A stretch of DNA of 64,000 nucleotides from assembly GCA_047495785.1 (NCBI GenBank), contig JBLDXI010000003.1, positions 372,001-436,000 of the forward strand, in the 5' to 3' direction. The DNA comes from Lepidodermella squamata (lineage: Eukaryota > Gastrotricha). The position numbers and the translations under genes are program-made. The notes beneath the pieces are model-generated. The model made no database searches. It was not told where the DNA came from and saw nothing but the letters and a program-made list of their open reading frames with translations. Positions 47,701 to 59,181 of the stretch are shown one piece after another (position 1 is the first letter of the stretch; each line of letters opens with the position of its first letter).

Positions 47701-50332
47701 TTCTACGTGGTGCTTGGAACCATTGAGCTTCCAACTTTTTTCTATAATGTTGGCCCCATTTTATTTGTCAATTAATTTCGTAAAAAATACGGCAACCACA
47801 CATTATTCCTCATATTTTTATTTAGGAATCAGAATCATCCAATTTTCGTTTTCAAGACGTTTTCGAGTTTTTCAAGACTGAGATTCTTTATATTTTCACT
47901 CAGCTAATATTGACTTTAATACGAATCTTAAATCAGCCAAACGTAGCTAAATTTCTAGGATCATGTATACATTACGATTTCCGTTAGGAAAGCTCATGCT
48001 ATGATAGATGATTTGGCTAGGTCTTTATTCTTTGTTCTATCAAAATTTGTCTCTGATTTCACTTTTATCCTTGCTGAAACTAGTCGATTTCACATTCTTT
48101 AACCCAGAGTTCAGCTCGTATTTCGGCTTGAGCCTCATCAACAGCCCACCTTAATTATGGCATGTCGGAATTTACAGATATTATCTTGAATTTTTCCATA
48201 ATTCAGATCATGAATGTTGATGAATTTTTTGCTTCATATAAACTTTGCTTTTGAGCTGTGAAACTTTGCGGGTCTTGCTTGATTCATTTTTTTCAAAAAT
48301 AATTAAAACTGGAAATATTCTTCTGTTCATAGGAACCAAATCACCTCTCGATTGGCGAATACCTATTGCAAGATGAAAATTGGTCGATTGAAGATTGGAA
48401 ATTCAACAAGTCTATCGCAGACGATCGGCGAATCCGCGACGATACCTCGATATCACCTAGCTGTCCTTCGGAAACTGCCGAAATTGAAAGAAAATCGGAT
48501 TCTGCCAGCTTCTTAGATTTGTCGCCTGGCCAACAATTTGTCAAATCCACCAGAGCGTATAATCGCTCGTCTTGTTACATCACAAGTTACGCTGCACGTC
48601 CGCCGGAATAACTTTCTCAAACTTTATCTAACTTCCAACTTGATTGTTCCTTGCTTCGTAATTCATCTCGCAACTCTCGTCTTATTGTGATCCTTTTTAG
48701 CTCAAACTGCCTTTAAACATGACGAATCAATAAAATTTTCACAATTTTACTCAATTGCCTTCAAAAAGCCTCGATTTTGCTCTATGAAGCCTTAGCAAAT
48801 TCTTGCATGAAACATCACTTGGGTTCATTTCCTTCAGTTTTCAGTTATTCTTGATCGCTGCAACCTGTTAGTTCCATTTTAGAACCTTCAGTAACCTGGT
48901 TTGAAGTGACAAGCAGGTAGAATAAGCACATCTCCGACTGCTGCCGAGAAAAATCGGCATTAAAATGCATCAAAACCCGAGTTCAGACCTTGGGTTGCTG
49001 GTTGAACCTCGAACTCGAGAAATTTTTACGGCGGCGTCGCCCGTTACCATGGCAACGGCTAGTCAAGGTCGCGTTGCTCTTATTTTATTTTTCCGATAAC
49101 TATTTTGATGAGATAAAATTGTTTTTAAGAATTAACAGCGACTTAATTAACAAAAATTTGCGTACAATAAATCCCACTTTTGTAGGAAAAACAGGCTGCG
49201 CTATGATATTCTAATGCGATTGGGAAGAGCAAAGTTTGCTGGCAGAAATATGTAGTTTTTGTTATTGTTTCTTGAGTTACTCGCAGAGTGCGATGTTGGA
49301 TCTACGAGCTGCCAGGGATGGAAAAAAAAATTTTCCTGCTTTTGCCAAAATGACTTGTCATTTCGGCTAATAACCGAGCGAAGCGAGAAAATTTTGGAGA
49401 TTCTCCAAAAATACACGCTCCAGAACCTTCCAAAATTAACAAAACAGTGGAATAAATTCTCATTTTGTCGTCTGGCCCGGCCGAGCTGGGGGGGATGATC
49501 CCCCCCATCCCCCCCCTGAAAGTCGCACACTGGTTACTCGTCTTTGCTGTGAGAAAGTCCTAGATTCAGGACACCCCATGACTATATTCATATCATAAGT
49601 GCCGCTGAACAAAACAGGCTTCGAATCGTCGTACCAGATACCAGGACATGAACATCCTAACTCTAAAAATAGTTGCTAAAACCTCCCAACATTTTCTCCC
49701 CATCATCTGTTTATAATTAGGTATTTCTGATTTCTTTGTACTCTTAGACTGATACCGTGGTCGAATTTTTTGGCAATCCCCTAGTCTTCCAAGAACTCGC
49801 TCCGTTCGTCCGCGAACTATGCGTACCTGTCGTTCAAGAAATCACGTTCGAAAACGCCGAAGAGTTGACCGAACAAGGTGTGCCGTTCTTGCTACTCTTC
49901 CACGAAAAGGAAGACGTCGAAATCGTCAAAACCTTCGCTGATCAAGTCAAGAAGCAGTTGACCGACCAACGCGGGCTAATTCTAGCCGTGCATGCTGATG
50001 GTCGGAAATTTTCACACCCCCTAGCTCACCTAGGCAAAAGTGTAGACGATCTCCCCGTCATTGCGATCGACAGCTTCCAGCACATGTACCTGTGGCCTTA
50101 CGATGTGAGGACGAAGCTAACTGAGCCTAACTTGCTGCGGCAGTTTGTGCTCGACCTTCACACCGACAACTTGCACGTGCGCTTTCATGCCGATAAACAA
50201 AATGCTGACGTCACGGCGCCGGATCAAGATCCTGGGGCGAAATACGTTGAAGACAGTACACCGAAAGAGTCCATGTTTGCCAGACTTGGCCCGTCCTACC
50301 TGCGATATTCGATGGCTAGAGAAGAACTATGA
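38784..50332 (+). CDS. ERP44: ERp44-like thioredoxin-family ER protein
   Basis: Exons 38784-38816, 38870-39472 and 49748-50332, all phase 0, give 406 residues, the length of vertebrate ERp44. A signal peptide is split by the first 53-nt intron. The first thioredoxin domain carries W-C-F-Y-S, a C-x-x-S site like the C-R-F-S of ERp44, with one active-site Cys. Two further thioredoxin-like domains follow, the last containing V-P-V-V-Q-E-I-T-F-E-N and V-I-A-I-D-S-F-Q-H-M-Y, both close to ERp44. The C-terminus R-E-E-L is a KDEL-type retrieval signal. ERp44 retains Ero1 and unassembled secretory proteins in a pH-dependent cycle between Golgi and ER. The second intron is 10275 nt. AATAAA overlaps the 3' flank at 50340. 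Confidence 0.9.
45360..48610 (+). repeat. Diverged repeated units in the ERp44 intron
   Basis: Segments near 45420-45480 and 46490-46560 share CAACTCGGTRASACTGAAT. Segments near 45970-46070 and 46850-47010 share CATGAYATCTCYCACTCTTGA and a later AGGCGTGA block. Open stretches with acceptor-like ends recur near 45366, 46424, 47092 and 48333. It looks like an old tandem duplication; whether it ever coded is unclear. Confidence 0.35.
49274..49533. mobile_element. CAGTGCGCGAAGTA-family copy in the ERp44 intron
   Basis: Degenerate ends CAGAGTGCGATGTTGGATC and AAAGTCGCACACTG enclose about 260 bp with a CCCCCATCCCCCC core shared with other members. Confidence 0.55.
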
Positions 50333-50570
50333 TTTTTTCAATAAAATTGAACGATATTCGGATCGAAAATTCGAAAATGGTGATTTTTGTTTCTATCATC
50401 CACGTTATATAGATATTTCACAGTACCTTTGCGCCTTTGCAGTTCATAACATGGGATGAGGGTTGAGAGTCCCCGGATAAATGGAAACTCATGAAATCCC
50501 GATACCAAGTTCCATGATAGCTTTTTGCTTTCCTATTACCACGCTGCCAATATGAATGCACTCCTTTCAG

Positions 50571-50811
50571 TATATATCTCGGTGATACATCTCCGCCCAA
50601 ATGTGACACGTGGCAGAGGACCATGTCTGGCAAGCCTGGTCTCACTCTCGAGCAATGCGCACTGAGATGCTACGATATACCAAAGTGCAAGGCTTTCACC
50701 GTCAACACAAAGAACGGGTTTTGCTATTCTCTTAGCCAATGCGATCCTTACTACTACGACCAGAATGTCGCCGGTTCGCCAAAATGGTTTGTATCCTATG
50801 TTCTGTATTGA
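50571..50811 (+). CDS. Small PAN-like protein 2 (5' exon not found)
   Basis: After a CTTTCAG acceptor the frame reads P-P-K-C-D-T-W-Q-R-T-M, C-A-L-R-C-Y-D-I-P-K-C-K-A-F-T-V and C-D-P-Y-Y-Y, ending 80 residues later. It aligns over its whole length with the protein at 37461 on the other strand. A signal-peptide exon must lie upstream, but I could not place it in the gap after ERp44 with correct phase. Confidence 0.5.
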
Positions 50812-50849
50812 TATGGCTGAGATTGCATGATGAGAGAGAATTGTATTGT

Positions 50850-51545
50850 CGACTGTGAGCGATTTATTGCTTGCCTAAATTATGTTTCCGTGCAAAAATT
50901 AAATCGTGAAATTTGAAGTTCAATTGTGATGTTTGTTTCGGATATAAGTCGATTCAAATCATATGACAGGCGAGTTTCAGATACCTTGAATCTACCATTA
51001 GCCCTTTCTTGGCGAGAACTTCGGCAGTCAAAATTACATTTTAGCCTCCAGCCCCATTAAGCAGCGTCTAAGTCCAACTACTTGTTACTGGCTCAGTCGC
51101 AGTAGTGGGGCTGGCTGGTGGGGTTGGTGGGTGTGATTTTTTTACACCATACTAATAAATTGAAAGAATCGCGTGCTGCCAAGCGCCATTGATGCTATCA
51201 TATCGACCATCCAAGCAACACGAGCTCAGAAGTGGTTGGACTTTGACTCTGCAAATCTGGTCTAAGATATCCTAATTCACGGATTTTCAACATTTATCTG
51301 AATTCATGCCCAAAATCACCCTAATTCATGTACAAAAATGCAGTTATTTATCTACTGAAAGCATGAATTCAGATACCGAAACTAAATTCATGCTTTCGGT
51401 AGATGAATTGGGGTGATATTTTTTCTGGTGAAGAGTATCAAAATTAGAGTACATTCTCAAACACAGTCAATCACCTCGAGTCAATCACCGATCAATCACA
51501 AAAAGGCAGGCATTCATGGGAGGTTTGAGGAGTTCATGCGATCCA
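50850..51545. other. Intergenic with a short hairpin element
   Basis: No gene seen. A GGGGCTGG/GGGTTGG G-rich stretch lies at about 51108-51130, and ATTCATG motifs cluster at 51270-51420. Confidence 0.45.
51349..51405. repeat. Inverted repeat, stem of about 20 bp
   Basis: ATCTACTGAAAGCATGAATT is followed after a short loop by its complement with one mismatch. It may be a MITE remnant. Confidence 0.6.
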
Positions 51546-51547
51546 AG

Positions 51548-52192
51548 TCAGCCAGAAGATAAGGAATCCCATGCAGCTTTGCCAATGACTCCAACAACTG
51601 TGCACACAGGAGCAGCCACAAAGGTACACACCTTCCAGAAAAATGAACTCGCTTGTGCATCATCTGCCACGAGCTTAGACTTCGTAGCATCTTCAACAGC
51701 CACGATCTTCTCTGCAATAGCAACCGTTGCTTTTTCTTCAGCTACCTGACGAGCTTCTTCAGCGATCTGTCGAGCTGCTTCGGCTAGAGTTTTCTCCGCA
51801 ATGGCATTGTTTTTTTCGAGGGTTGCCGCCGCTGCTTTAGCAGCAGCCTCAGCGGCTTTTTCACTCGACCGAAATGCCGAGTCGATAGCTAATTTCGTTA
51901 GACCGACCAGGCCTATTGATAGTAAAGCCGTGTAAACTGTCCGATCGGTTATTCGAGAAGCCTTCTTCGCAGTAGCGACGGCAGTGTTGGGATCACTGAC
52001 ATTGGAATTTCCTTGTGTCTGATCGTTGCAACTTGGCGGAGGATCTGCTTCTTCAGGACTAGCTATAATAGTTAAGCCAACTGCAAAGACGAAGCTCACC
52101 GCCACTTTGATATCGTCTGGAAAAGCAGACAGAAAATCGAGAATAGTTTTATATGCTTTCAAAGCTGTCCCGGCTACTTCTACCTGCTCCAT
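51548..52192 (-). CDS. Ala-rich coiled-coil membrane protein, unknown
   Basis: A single open exon of 214 residues. Two hydrophobic segments (about 30-46 and 86-103) flank a Pro/Ser/Asn-rich loop; an Ala/Glu/Lys-rich heptad-like helix covers about 107-178 (A-E-A-A-A-K-A-A, A-E-K-T-L-A-E-A-A); a third hydrophobic stretch lies near 188-205. I do not recognise a family. The composition suggests a membrane-anchored coiled coil, perhaps organellar. Confidence 0.5.
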   Translation of the reverse strand: MEQVEVAGTALKAYKTILDFLSAFPDDIKVAVSFVFAVGLTIIASPEEADPPPSCNDQTQGNSNVSDPNTAVATAKKASRITDRTVYTALLSIGLVGLTKLAIDSAFRSSEKAAEAAAKAAAATLEKNNAIAEKTLAEAARQIAEEARQVAEEKATVAIAEKIVAVEDATKSKLVADDAQASSFFWKVCTFVAAPVCTVVGVIGKAAWDSLSSG

Positions 52193-52505
52193 TCTCTCGA
52201 TGAATTTTCGAGAAGATTAAGAGGGAGTAGTTGGAGCTTTTGGACACTTCCGAAGTGTGAGGTCATGTGAAATGTTATCTCTTTTTATCTCACGCAACCG
52301 CTGAGAAAAGAAAAACGCATGATAGCAATTATATCAGGGCGACTTGCCTATATTGATGTGTCAGTATCAGAAGTTTGAATTGATAAATGAAATTTAATGA
52401 TTTAAAGATGCATTTTTTGTTTAAATGCTGCTCGATATGTGAGCTTCGAGCAAGTTTACAATGTATTTTTTGTCATACAATTTGTGTGATTGGTCACCGT
52501 GTCAA

Positions 52506-55090
52506 TTAACTGGGCGAAGCTGTGAAAAACTGTACGATCAATCTGCGTTTTGATCCAAACAGAGCAAAAATTACATAAAAGCTCAGAAGTAAAACGCCGG
52601 AGCTGATAATGTAGAACAGTACCTCGGGCTCATCAACAGCCGTGATGACCAACGTCTGGGCGAAAACAGAAGGCAAAATCGCATATATACACCATCTCGT
52701 CCTGTTCAAACCAGGATTTCTGTGCGGCGAAATCATTAGTGCAAGGATGAAGCACCCCAGCAGACCCATTCCATTGAGAATAAGCAGAAATCCTCCCAAA
52801 ATATTTTCCACTAAAACTTGCTCCGTTGTTGCAGACGAGGCGCAAGACAGTGAAACCTCCTCTATCAATGCGTCATTATACGCGTCTAATCGAATACTGA
52901 TGGTTTTGCGTACGCCCAGAGGGCCAACAGATCCGTAATACGTCGAAATGACAGCCAAGTTTATAGCAACGTAAAAAGCTGCAAAAATAAAAGCGCTAGA
53001 TGGGATGGAAGGTTCTCTTGCCTTTCGAGAATCCCTTTTGCTGTTTCGAATAGACATGATAGCTGATCGAAGTGTATTACGCGGCTGAATGACGATTTTC
53101 TTTGTCAGAAGCCTGAGGAGAAGGCCGACAATAATTAATAAAATACCTGCTTCAGCGAGGATAGGCGAAGCCTTACAGAAAGTTACCATTTCAGCTGAAT
53201 CTGTCTTCCAGATTGGATGAAGCAAAATGGCGATGTTGAGCACTGTGTATCCTATGGTCATAGCTAAACCACCCTCTTGATGCTTAAACTCTGGCTTGCT
53301 TCTTTGAACAATTGAGATTACTAACAGGGAAATACTCGTCAAAATGTAGAATGCTGCGAGTAGATTTATAATTATGACTACCCAACTCATTAGCTGCTTC
53401 GAATGGACCCTGATTTGAATTTTGTCTCTTGGCTTTTTCCCGTTGGCAGTTTGCCAAATGAAACTCGTTTTCATCTCGAAACGGGATGCATGGCTTGAAG
53501 CCTCGACTCCGTAGCCTACAAACACTGTGACTTTATGGCTGTTTCCTCTCGATTGCTCGTACCCAGTTGGAACTTGCGTGAACTGATTCTGCCCCTCGTA
53601 ACGTACTCGACCTGAAAAACCACGAATGTCTAGTGTAGCAACAGATTTTCGCACGATTTCTGTCAAATCGTTGTCTAGACCGATGTAGAGCCTTAAGGAT
53701 GAATTCCTCGCGTTAAGTTCTCGTTCGACTGAGTCCAATATGAAAGCAGACGGAAGAACATTGTCCAGACACATGTATCGAGATTCGACAAAAGGATTCT
53801 GCCAAACCCCAGGGACATTCGCACTGAAGAAGTCGTCCAACTGCTGCCCAGTCAAGCCCAGATCTGTTTTCGTCGACTTGTAATCGTTCGGTATTTGCTG
53901 AAAGTAGAAAGCAGCGTAATCGATAGCATTCAAAGAGGATCTATCACATCCAGTTGGCATTTTCGCGGCGTTGACGAAATCTGTTTGGGCGGGAAAGAAC
54001 CACACGACATTTCCTCCATATAAGCCTTGCAGAAAGGCCTGGCAAGCGACCTCAGGGCAAATCTCAAAATAACAGACTGATAGGATAATTCTAGCTTCTG
54101 AGGCTTTGATTCGACTAATAGCTTCCGTAGGATCTGATATGAAAAACTCAGCGGCTAAAATCGTGAGGTTGCGGCTCGGAAACACATCGATCATTTGCTG
54201 TGCAGCTTTGAAGTTTGAATTCATCGTGTCGGAAATGACCGCTATTCTATGCCAGTCCATAAGTTGTAGGAAAGGAATGACAGTTTCTATCACTTGATCG
54301 AGAGCCATCATTCGATATAAATTTGGGTAAAATCGCCGATCTGAGAGACTCGCGTCGCCGCAAGCTGCTGAAAACTAAAAATATTGTAAAGTTTCTTGTC
54401 TAGTCGAAATTCAAATTAATCAATCTAAAATGTGTTAGTGTTATTGCGGGCTGAGCTTACGCCCTGATACTATTTGAAAGCACCCATCAATAGGTTTTGA
54501 ATTCAAAATGAATTTATGATCAATCGTAGTCTAAAAAGGAACGGAAAAATAAAAGCTTCCTTGGCCTTCAGATTGAATTTTGAGCAGCTGCAGGATAGTA
54601 AAGGAAGTTCTCTTATGAGGCAGTGAAAATAACAAACGTTAATGATGTCGAACAGCTGAACGTATCGCGAAACCACTCTACAGACACCGGAACACATGGA
54701 CCCAATCAGTAGGGGCGGGACAAAGTGATATTCCGCAGCTGATCGCTGAGCGAACGTTACATTAGCTGGTAGCATTCGATGTCCTATAATACTGCTTGAG
54801 ACTCGATGGCCACTCAAGAAAAACGGCATCAGCCGCGAGACAGCAGGCGGTGCCTGGCATTGGTCGTCGACGAGATCGATGACCAAGTTGTAATCGGGCA
54901 GTATATCACTGCGGTTGTTGATCATCCGAAGGAAAAGCTCCATTGATTGCGTGCACATATCACCGAGCGGAGCAATTGGGCCGCTGATCGGTAGGGTAAC
55001 AGGGATCCTGAGCGTGAATGGCTTGTTCAACTTGAAGCCGTTGCTGGTGAGGAAAGTGATCCCTAAATATACGGACATAATGAGAGACAT
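52506..55090 (-). CDS. Class C GPCR, GABA-B-receptor-like
   Basis: Two exons (55090-54634 and 54367-52506) separated by a 266-nt intron give about 772 residues. Residues 1-430 form a Venus-flytrap ligand domain: L-P-I-S-G near the start, I-L-P-D-Y-N-L, G-S-M-C-S-G, L-S-D-R-R-F-Y-P, D-W-H-R-I-A-V, and A-R-I-I-L-S, all close to GABA-B receptors. Seven membrane segments occupy about 460-760, starting with W-V-V-I-I-I-N. There is no Cys-rich domain, as expected for GABA-B types, and no sushi domain. The C-terminal tail is only about ten residues, lacking the coiled coil that GABA-B subunits use to dimerise. The donor is weak (GTTATT), and the acceptor has a CAG/CAGCAG ambiguity of one codon. Confidence 0.75.
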
Positions 55091-55548
55091 AATCGTGTAT
55101 GTGTAACGATGAGGACATACTGGTTAAAATGTTTCTACCTCAACTCGCAAATGCTCCATCCGGAGGTTGAGTGACAATGTGGAAAGACTTTCCGTACGTC
55201 GTGCACTTATCTTCCCTCTTCCGCATAGAAGTGCTATTTCATGGCTATTTCAATCTGAAGCTGATGCAGAATTCAAAAAATTCGAAAAGTAATGCATTGC
55301 AACAGATATTATGGGAGTATGACTCAATTTCTGTTGCCGGAACCTGGAGCGTCGTTAGAGTCTTTGCAAAAACATCCGTGTTCCACATTTTCAAATCGAG
55401 CCATTTTTATAAGAGCTGTTTCATCAAGGACCTAGATATTGCAGGACAGGAACTTGGTTATGTCATGGGGAATGCGATCTCCCAAAACTTGATACCACAC
55501 AGCAATCCTGTTTTATTGATGGAAAATTGTCCATTAATTCGATTCATT

Positions 55549-55943
55549 TCATGATTGGACAATGAGAGAGATAAGCGAGCATATCAGCATTACTAGGAGG
55601 CCATGTGTCATCGCCAGGCTGATTGCTGAGTTGCAGTAGTCCCTTTTGCAGCAGTAAATCTCTGCTTTGCCCATGGTGCTAGAACAATTGATCTGCTCGC
55701 ATGTCGATGCGCAGTCACGTGCCTCAATTGAAACGCCCATGCTGGATGCGACTATTTTCTGTAAAAAAAGGGAAAATAGGATATTAAGATTCGCAAAAGG
55801 TGTTCCGGGGCACTAAAACGGCAAAACCGATCCGACGTTGTGCATTGAGATCCTTGTGTTGAAACGCAGGATATAGCTTCAGATCCCGTGATGCATAAAA
55901 TGGCGATGAACAAACCCGAAGTCAGAGCAGAGATTGAAGCCAT
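55549..55943 (-). CDS. Ly6/uPAR-like three-finger protein, second gene
   Basis: Exons 55943-55820 and 55751-55549 give 108 residues. A signal peptide (M-A-S-I-S-A-L-T-S-G-L-F-I-A) precedes I-S-C-V-S-T and the Ly6 cysteine pattern, ending Y-C-C-K-R-D-Y-C-N. A hydrophobic C-terminus follows, suggesting a GPI anchor. The intron lies at the same place as in the other two genes, but the joint is less certain here because the donor (GTTTTA) needs the second of two acceptors. Confidence 0.65.
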
Positions 55944-56041
55944 GGTGTTTTTTTTTGGTTCGAAAATGATTAGGCTATAGTGCCAGATTACTTTGCTTTC
56001 CTTATAAGCTGAATGATGAGATTGACCATTTGAGCGGTCAG

Positions 56042-56048
56042 TTATATA
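56042..56048 (-). promoter_or_regulatory. TATA box of the second Ly6 gene
   Basis: TATATAA on the minus strand about 100 nt upstream of the start codon. Confidence 0.35.
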
Positions 56049-56054
56049 TACCAT

Positions 56055-57148
56055 TCGAACGCACCAAAAAATTGCGGTTAAACATGTTTGCGTTTGCCCG
56101 GTAACAGATGAAACATTGACGTCAGTGTCGTTAACATCGTCACTTCATTAAAAGCCACACTATCAAAAATGATAACAAAGTCACCTCGGTGCATTCAGTG
56201 CAGCTTCAACACAGGCACCGGTAAGCTAACATTGGCAATTAGCAACATTTTAATACTGTATCATTCGGTTCTCTATGATGCCACATAACCTTCGTACAAG
56301 ATCTGAATTTCGCTACGACTTAATAATTCGATACTTCGTTCGACCGAGCTTTTAAGCTTTGTTGATAATTGAGACATCTCAGTTTGGCCCTGAAAATTGA
56401 GCCTGCCCACCAAATGACTACTTGGAAGCGACGCATTGCAAAAAAATGAATACGTAAATACTTAGTTGCACTTGTAGCGCAGCAAAAAATGGCGTTTGCG
56501 CGTCGATCTTTAGTGTGAATGAGGCAAGTATGTGCGCTTTCGTAGGTGTCTATTCTGAACCATTGTTATGCACGACGCCCCAGCTAGCTGGTCCTATCCG
56601 ACCAGACGGGACATATACATGCACGCAATATTGATAGGTTCTGAGAATAACTAGTATCGTTAGACTTTTACTTCAGCTTTCGACAAAATCTCTCTATATT
56701 GCATCTGATATAATGACAGGATTGTTCCATAATAAAAATTTTCGATCAAATTCATTCCTACTTACAGTCAATCCTTGCAAGCTTCATGACAGTACGCCTC
56801 CGCATCAATAAAAAGTAACCTATGACGTATTATGGGACTCAACATTAACCAGCATTAACTCCACTGCTGCACAACTATAACTGTTACGCATGTTTACATC
56901 GTCACATATTCACACACAACACAGCGTAAAAAAAACTACTGCCTCCACAAGCACACGCGCGTAAAATGACGTGCCATAGGATAATTGAATAGTTTTTTTG
57001 CCTTAAGGTGACAGTGCAGCTTCTCTATTTTCAAAGATTTTTTCACTACGAAAAGTAATCATCATCATCGTCACAGATCTGTTCAGCGTGGAGAACAATG
57101 ATTGTTAGATTTCTACTAGCTAGTTCTAAAATAATGTAGCAACTTCGA
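56055..57148. other. Intergenic, nothing seen
   Basis: Divergent gap between the minus-strand Ly6 gene and the plus-strand type II protein. It probably contains both promoters. No ORF, RNA or repeat recognised. Confidence 0.5.
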
Positions 57149-58730
57149 ATGTTTAACCATCGAGCCAAGTTAGCTGCTACTCTACTCGCTCTTTCATGCT
57201 CCACCTTCGTCTACATACTATCAACCTCGATTCATTTGCCTAAACACATCTTTCAAACTAAACATCTCCGCGAGGATCCGAAGATTTTGAACATCCTCAC
57301 GACGCCTTACCTCGAACTTTGCAACGCCTATTGGGAACGCAGCAATTGCTCTGATCTGTTGTTCCCTGAGGATCAACCAAGTCACCACGAATGGCCGGAT
57401 TTAGGCTACACCGAGGATTTACTGGATTTCAGCAAAGTCGTTCTCATCATCTCGTTTAACACACCGCATTTTGAATCAGCAGCTAAATTGGACGCAATTT
57501 ACAGGCCGATTTTCGCTGATATCGTTTACTGTATTCCAAATGAGAATATTACCGAATTTTGGCCGGTTTATGGCACTGGAAATGAAAGTCCATTGCTCAG
57601 ACTACCTCCCTGGGCTAAGGTTGTGAATTTCAGGCAGCCTGGCAAGGATACAGGGCAAAACTCTTACGAATGTTTACCGAATGCTGCTGAGCTATTAATT
57701 CAGCACTCAACTGGAGAGGCCACGTATACGGATTATAGTGAGATTAAGGGGATTCTTCAAATCGCGGACGATGTTGTACTCAACTATTGGTCGCTGGGTG
57801 GCCACAACAAGTCGCTGGAGAAAAATTGGGTAATGGACGCTGAATCTGAAGGATACACGCGAGCCTTTGACATTGATACAGTAAGAATTATTTTAAGAAT
57901 ATTTCGCTGTCATTTTTTAATAAATTTCTAACCATTTTTCAAGGGCTTGAGTTGCAAAGGGCGCTCGGCAAATAACACAAAGGATTGTACTGGTGATGTC
58001 TGGATATGGGGTCCATATTACGCTGATGAGCTCAAGGCTTTACACTTTGATATGACCGAACTTTCTCTCGGCAGTTACACCTACAATGGCAAGCCTTCTC
58101 AATATTGGAAAAGCGTCATAGATGGCATGCTCAGATCAGCGAAAGGCGACAGGCGCGTTTTTGGCCTCAGTGGCGGTGATTTGTTCTACGTATCGAAGAA
58201 ATACCTACCATCAATCTTACCTTTTATGAAACTAATGGCGAGGTACGTTTTCACTGCAAATCGGGTAGCATTATCGGATCTTCAAAACTTCTAGATGTGT
58301 CATTATTAATGAATCCTCCTAAATCTCCAATGAATAAGTTGATGTTCAAAAGTGAATGATTTCTATATTTTCCAGCCATGGAGTTTTCGTTGAGATCGCA
58401 GTGGCAACCGCTCTGGAATTCATGACACCACCTGAAGATCGCCAATTCCTTGACATTTCCGCTCACGACTGGGGCAATGGAATCATCCGGTCGTATCCAT
58501 TCGCCGAGGTCTACGAAACTCGTTACGAATTTGTGCACCCTCTTAAGCTATCGAGCGTATTCAAAAATGAACTACAATCCGGTGATGCTGCAGTATCTGT
58601 GCTGCGGAAATTCGACGATTATGGGCCGAATGTCGACTTTGCAGGCAACGACACCTCGCACGGCCCGACCTGCGTTTACTGCAACTTACTGCGGCTTTCA
58701 AATGCTTACTCGAAATTGTTCCCAAAATAA
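57149..58730 (+). CDS. Type II membrane protein, possibly a glycosyltransferase
   Basis: Exons 57149-57880, 57944-58242 and 58376-58730 (phases 0, 2) give 461 residues. A short basic N-terminus and one hydrophobic segment (about 8-28) make a type II anchor; the rest has N-glycosylation sites and scattered Cys, as in Golgi enzymes. Fold-like features include V-V-L-I-I-S-F-N near 90, F-A-D-I-V-Y-C-I-P, then A-D-D-V-V-L-N-Y-W, whose acidic pair after a hydrophobic strand resembles a DxD-type site. I do not recognise the exact family, so enzyme function is inference. Confidence 0.5.
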
Positions 58731-58759
58731 TGGAGAGATTCATATTTTCAATGCAAATT

Positions 58760-59114
58760 AATACTCCCGTGATTTCAAGCGTTCAAGACCCTGTAACAAA
58801 GTTGGAGAATAAAAAGATAGTTTTCTTTCTTTGAGTCTTGAATCTTTTATCTTGGTGGCATTGTTTTCGCAGGAAAACGTTAGCACTAAGTGTTGAGCCT
58901 CAAAGTGGGAGTATTCATTAACCATTTTGCTATTCTAACGTGGTGCAGTAAATTTCATAGCTGTATTATGACCTAATTAAACGTGTGCGCGGAGTGTAAC
59001 AATTTGAGGATGCGAGGGAGTTGAATGATATCACTCATGAAAAGTCATATGGCATTAATGACACTCAACCCGCTCATTTCTTCAAACAATGGGTGAGCAG
59101 GGGCGGGATGAGCT
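58760..59114. other. Intergenic, nothing seen
   Basis: AATAAA near 58809 ends the upstream gene; the rest leads to the Ly6 promoter. Confidence 0.5.
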
Positions 59115-59121
59115 TATAAAA
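59115..59121 (+). promoter_or_regulatory. TATA box of the third Ly6 gene
   Basis: TATAAAA 61-67 nt upstream of the start codon, similar in placement to the first Ly6 gene. Confidence 0.4.
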
Positions 59122-59181
59122 TGACCAGCTTGTAAAGAAGAAATATCATAAATTAAACAAATAGACACTACCTAACTAAAA

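Larger units (their letters stand above)
39473..49747 (+). other. 10.3-kb intron of ERp44
   Basis: The intron begins GTAAGT and ends CTCTTAG. It is AT-rich with simple repeats: TTTA near 40595, AAAATGT near 42105, CATGTGG near 42855 and TTCAA near 47550. It also holds a MITE (49274-49533) and diverged repeat units (45360-48610). No recognisable coding exon was found on either strand. Confidence 0.6.

Noticed and set aside
48366-48611. 81-residue ORF as an ERp44 exon
   Set aside because: ERp44 is complete at 406 residues without it and the joint 39472/49748 is in phase.
55171-55554. 127-residue plus-strand ORF
   Set aside because: It lies between two minus-strand genes, has no motif and no splice or promoter support.
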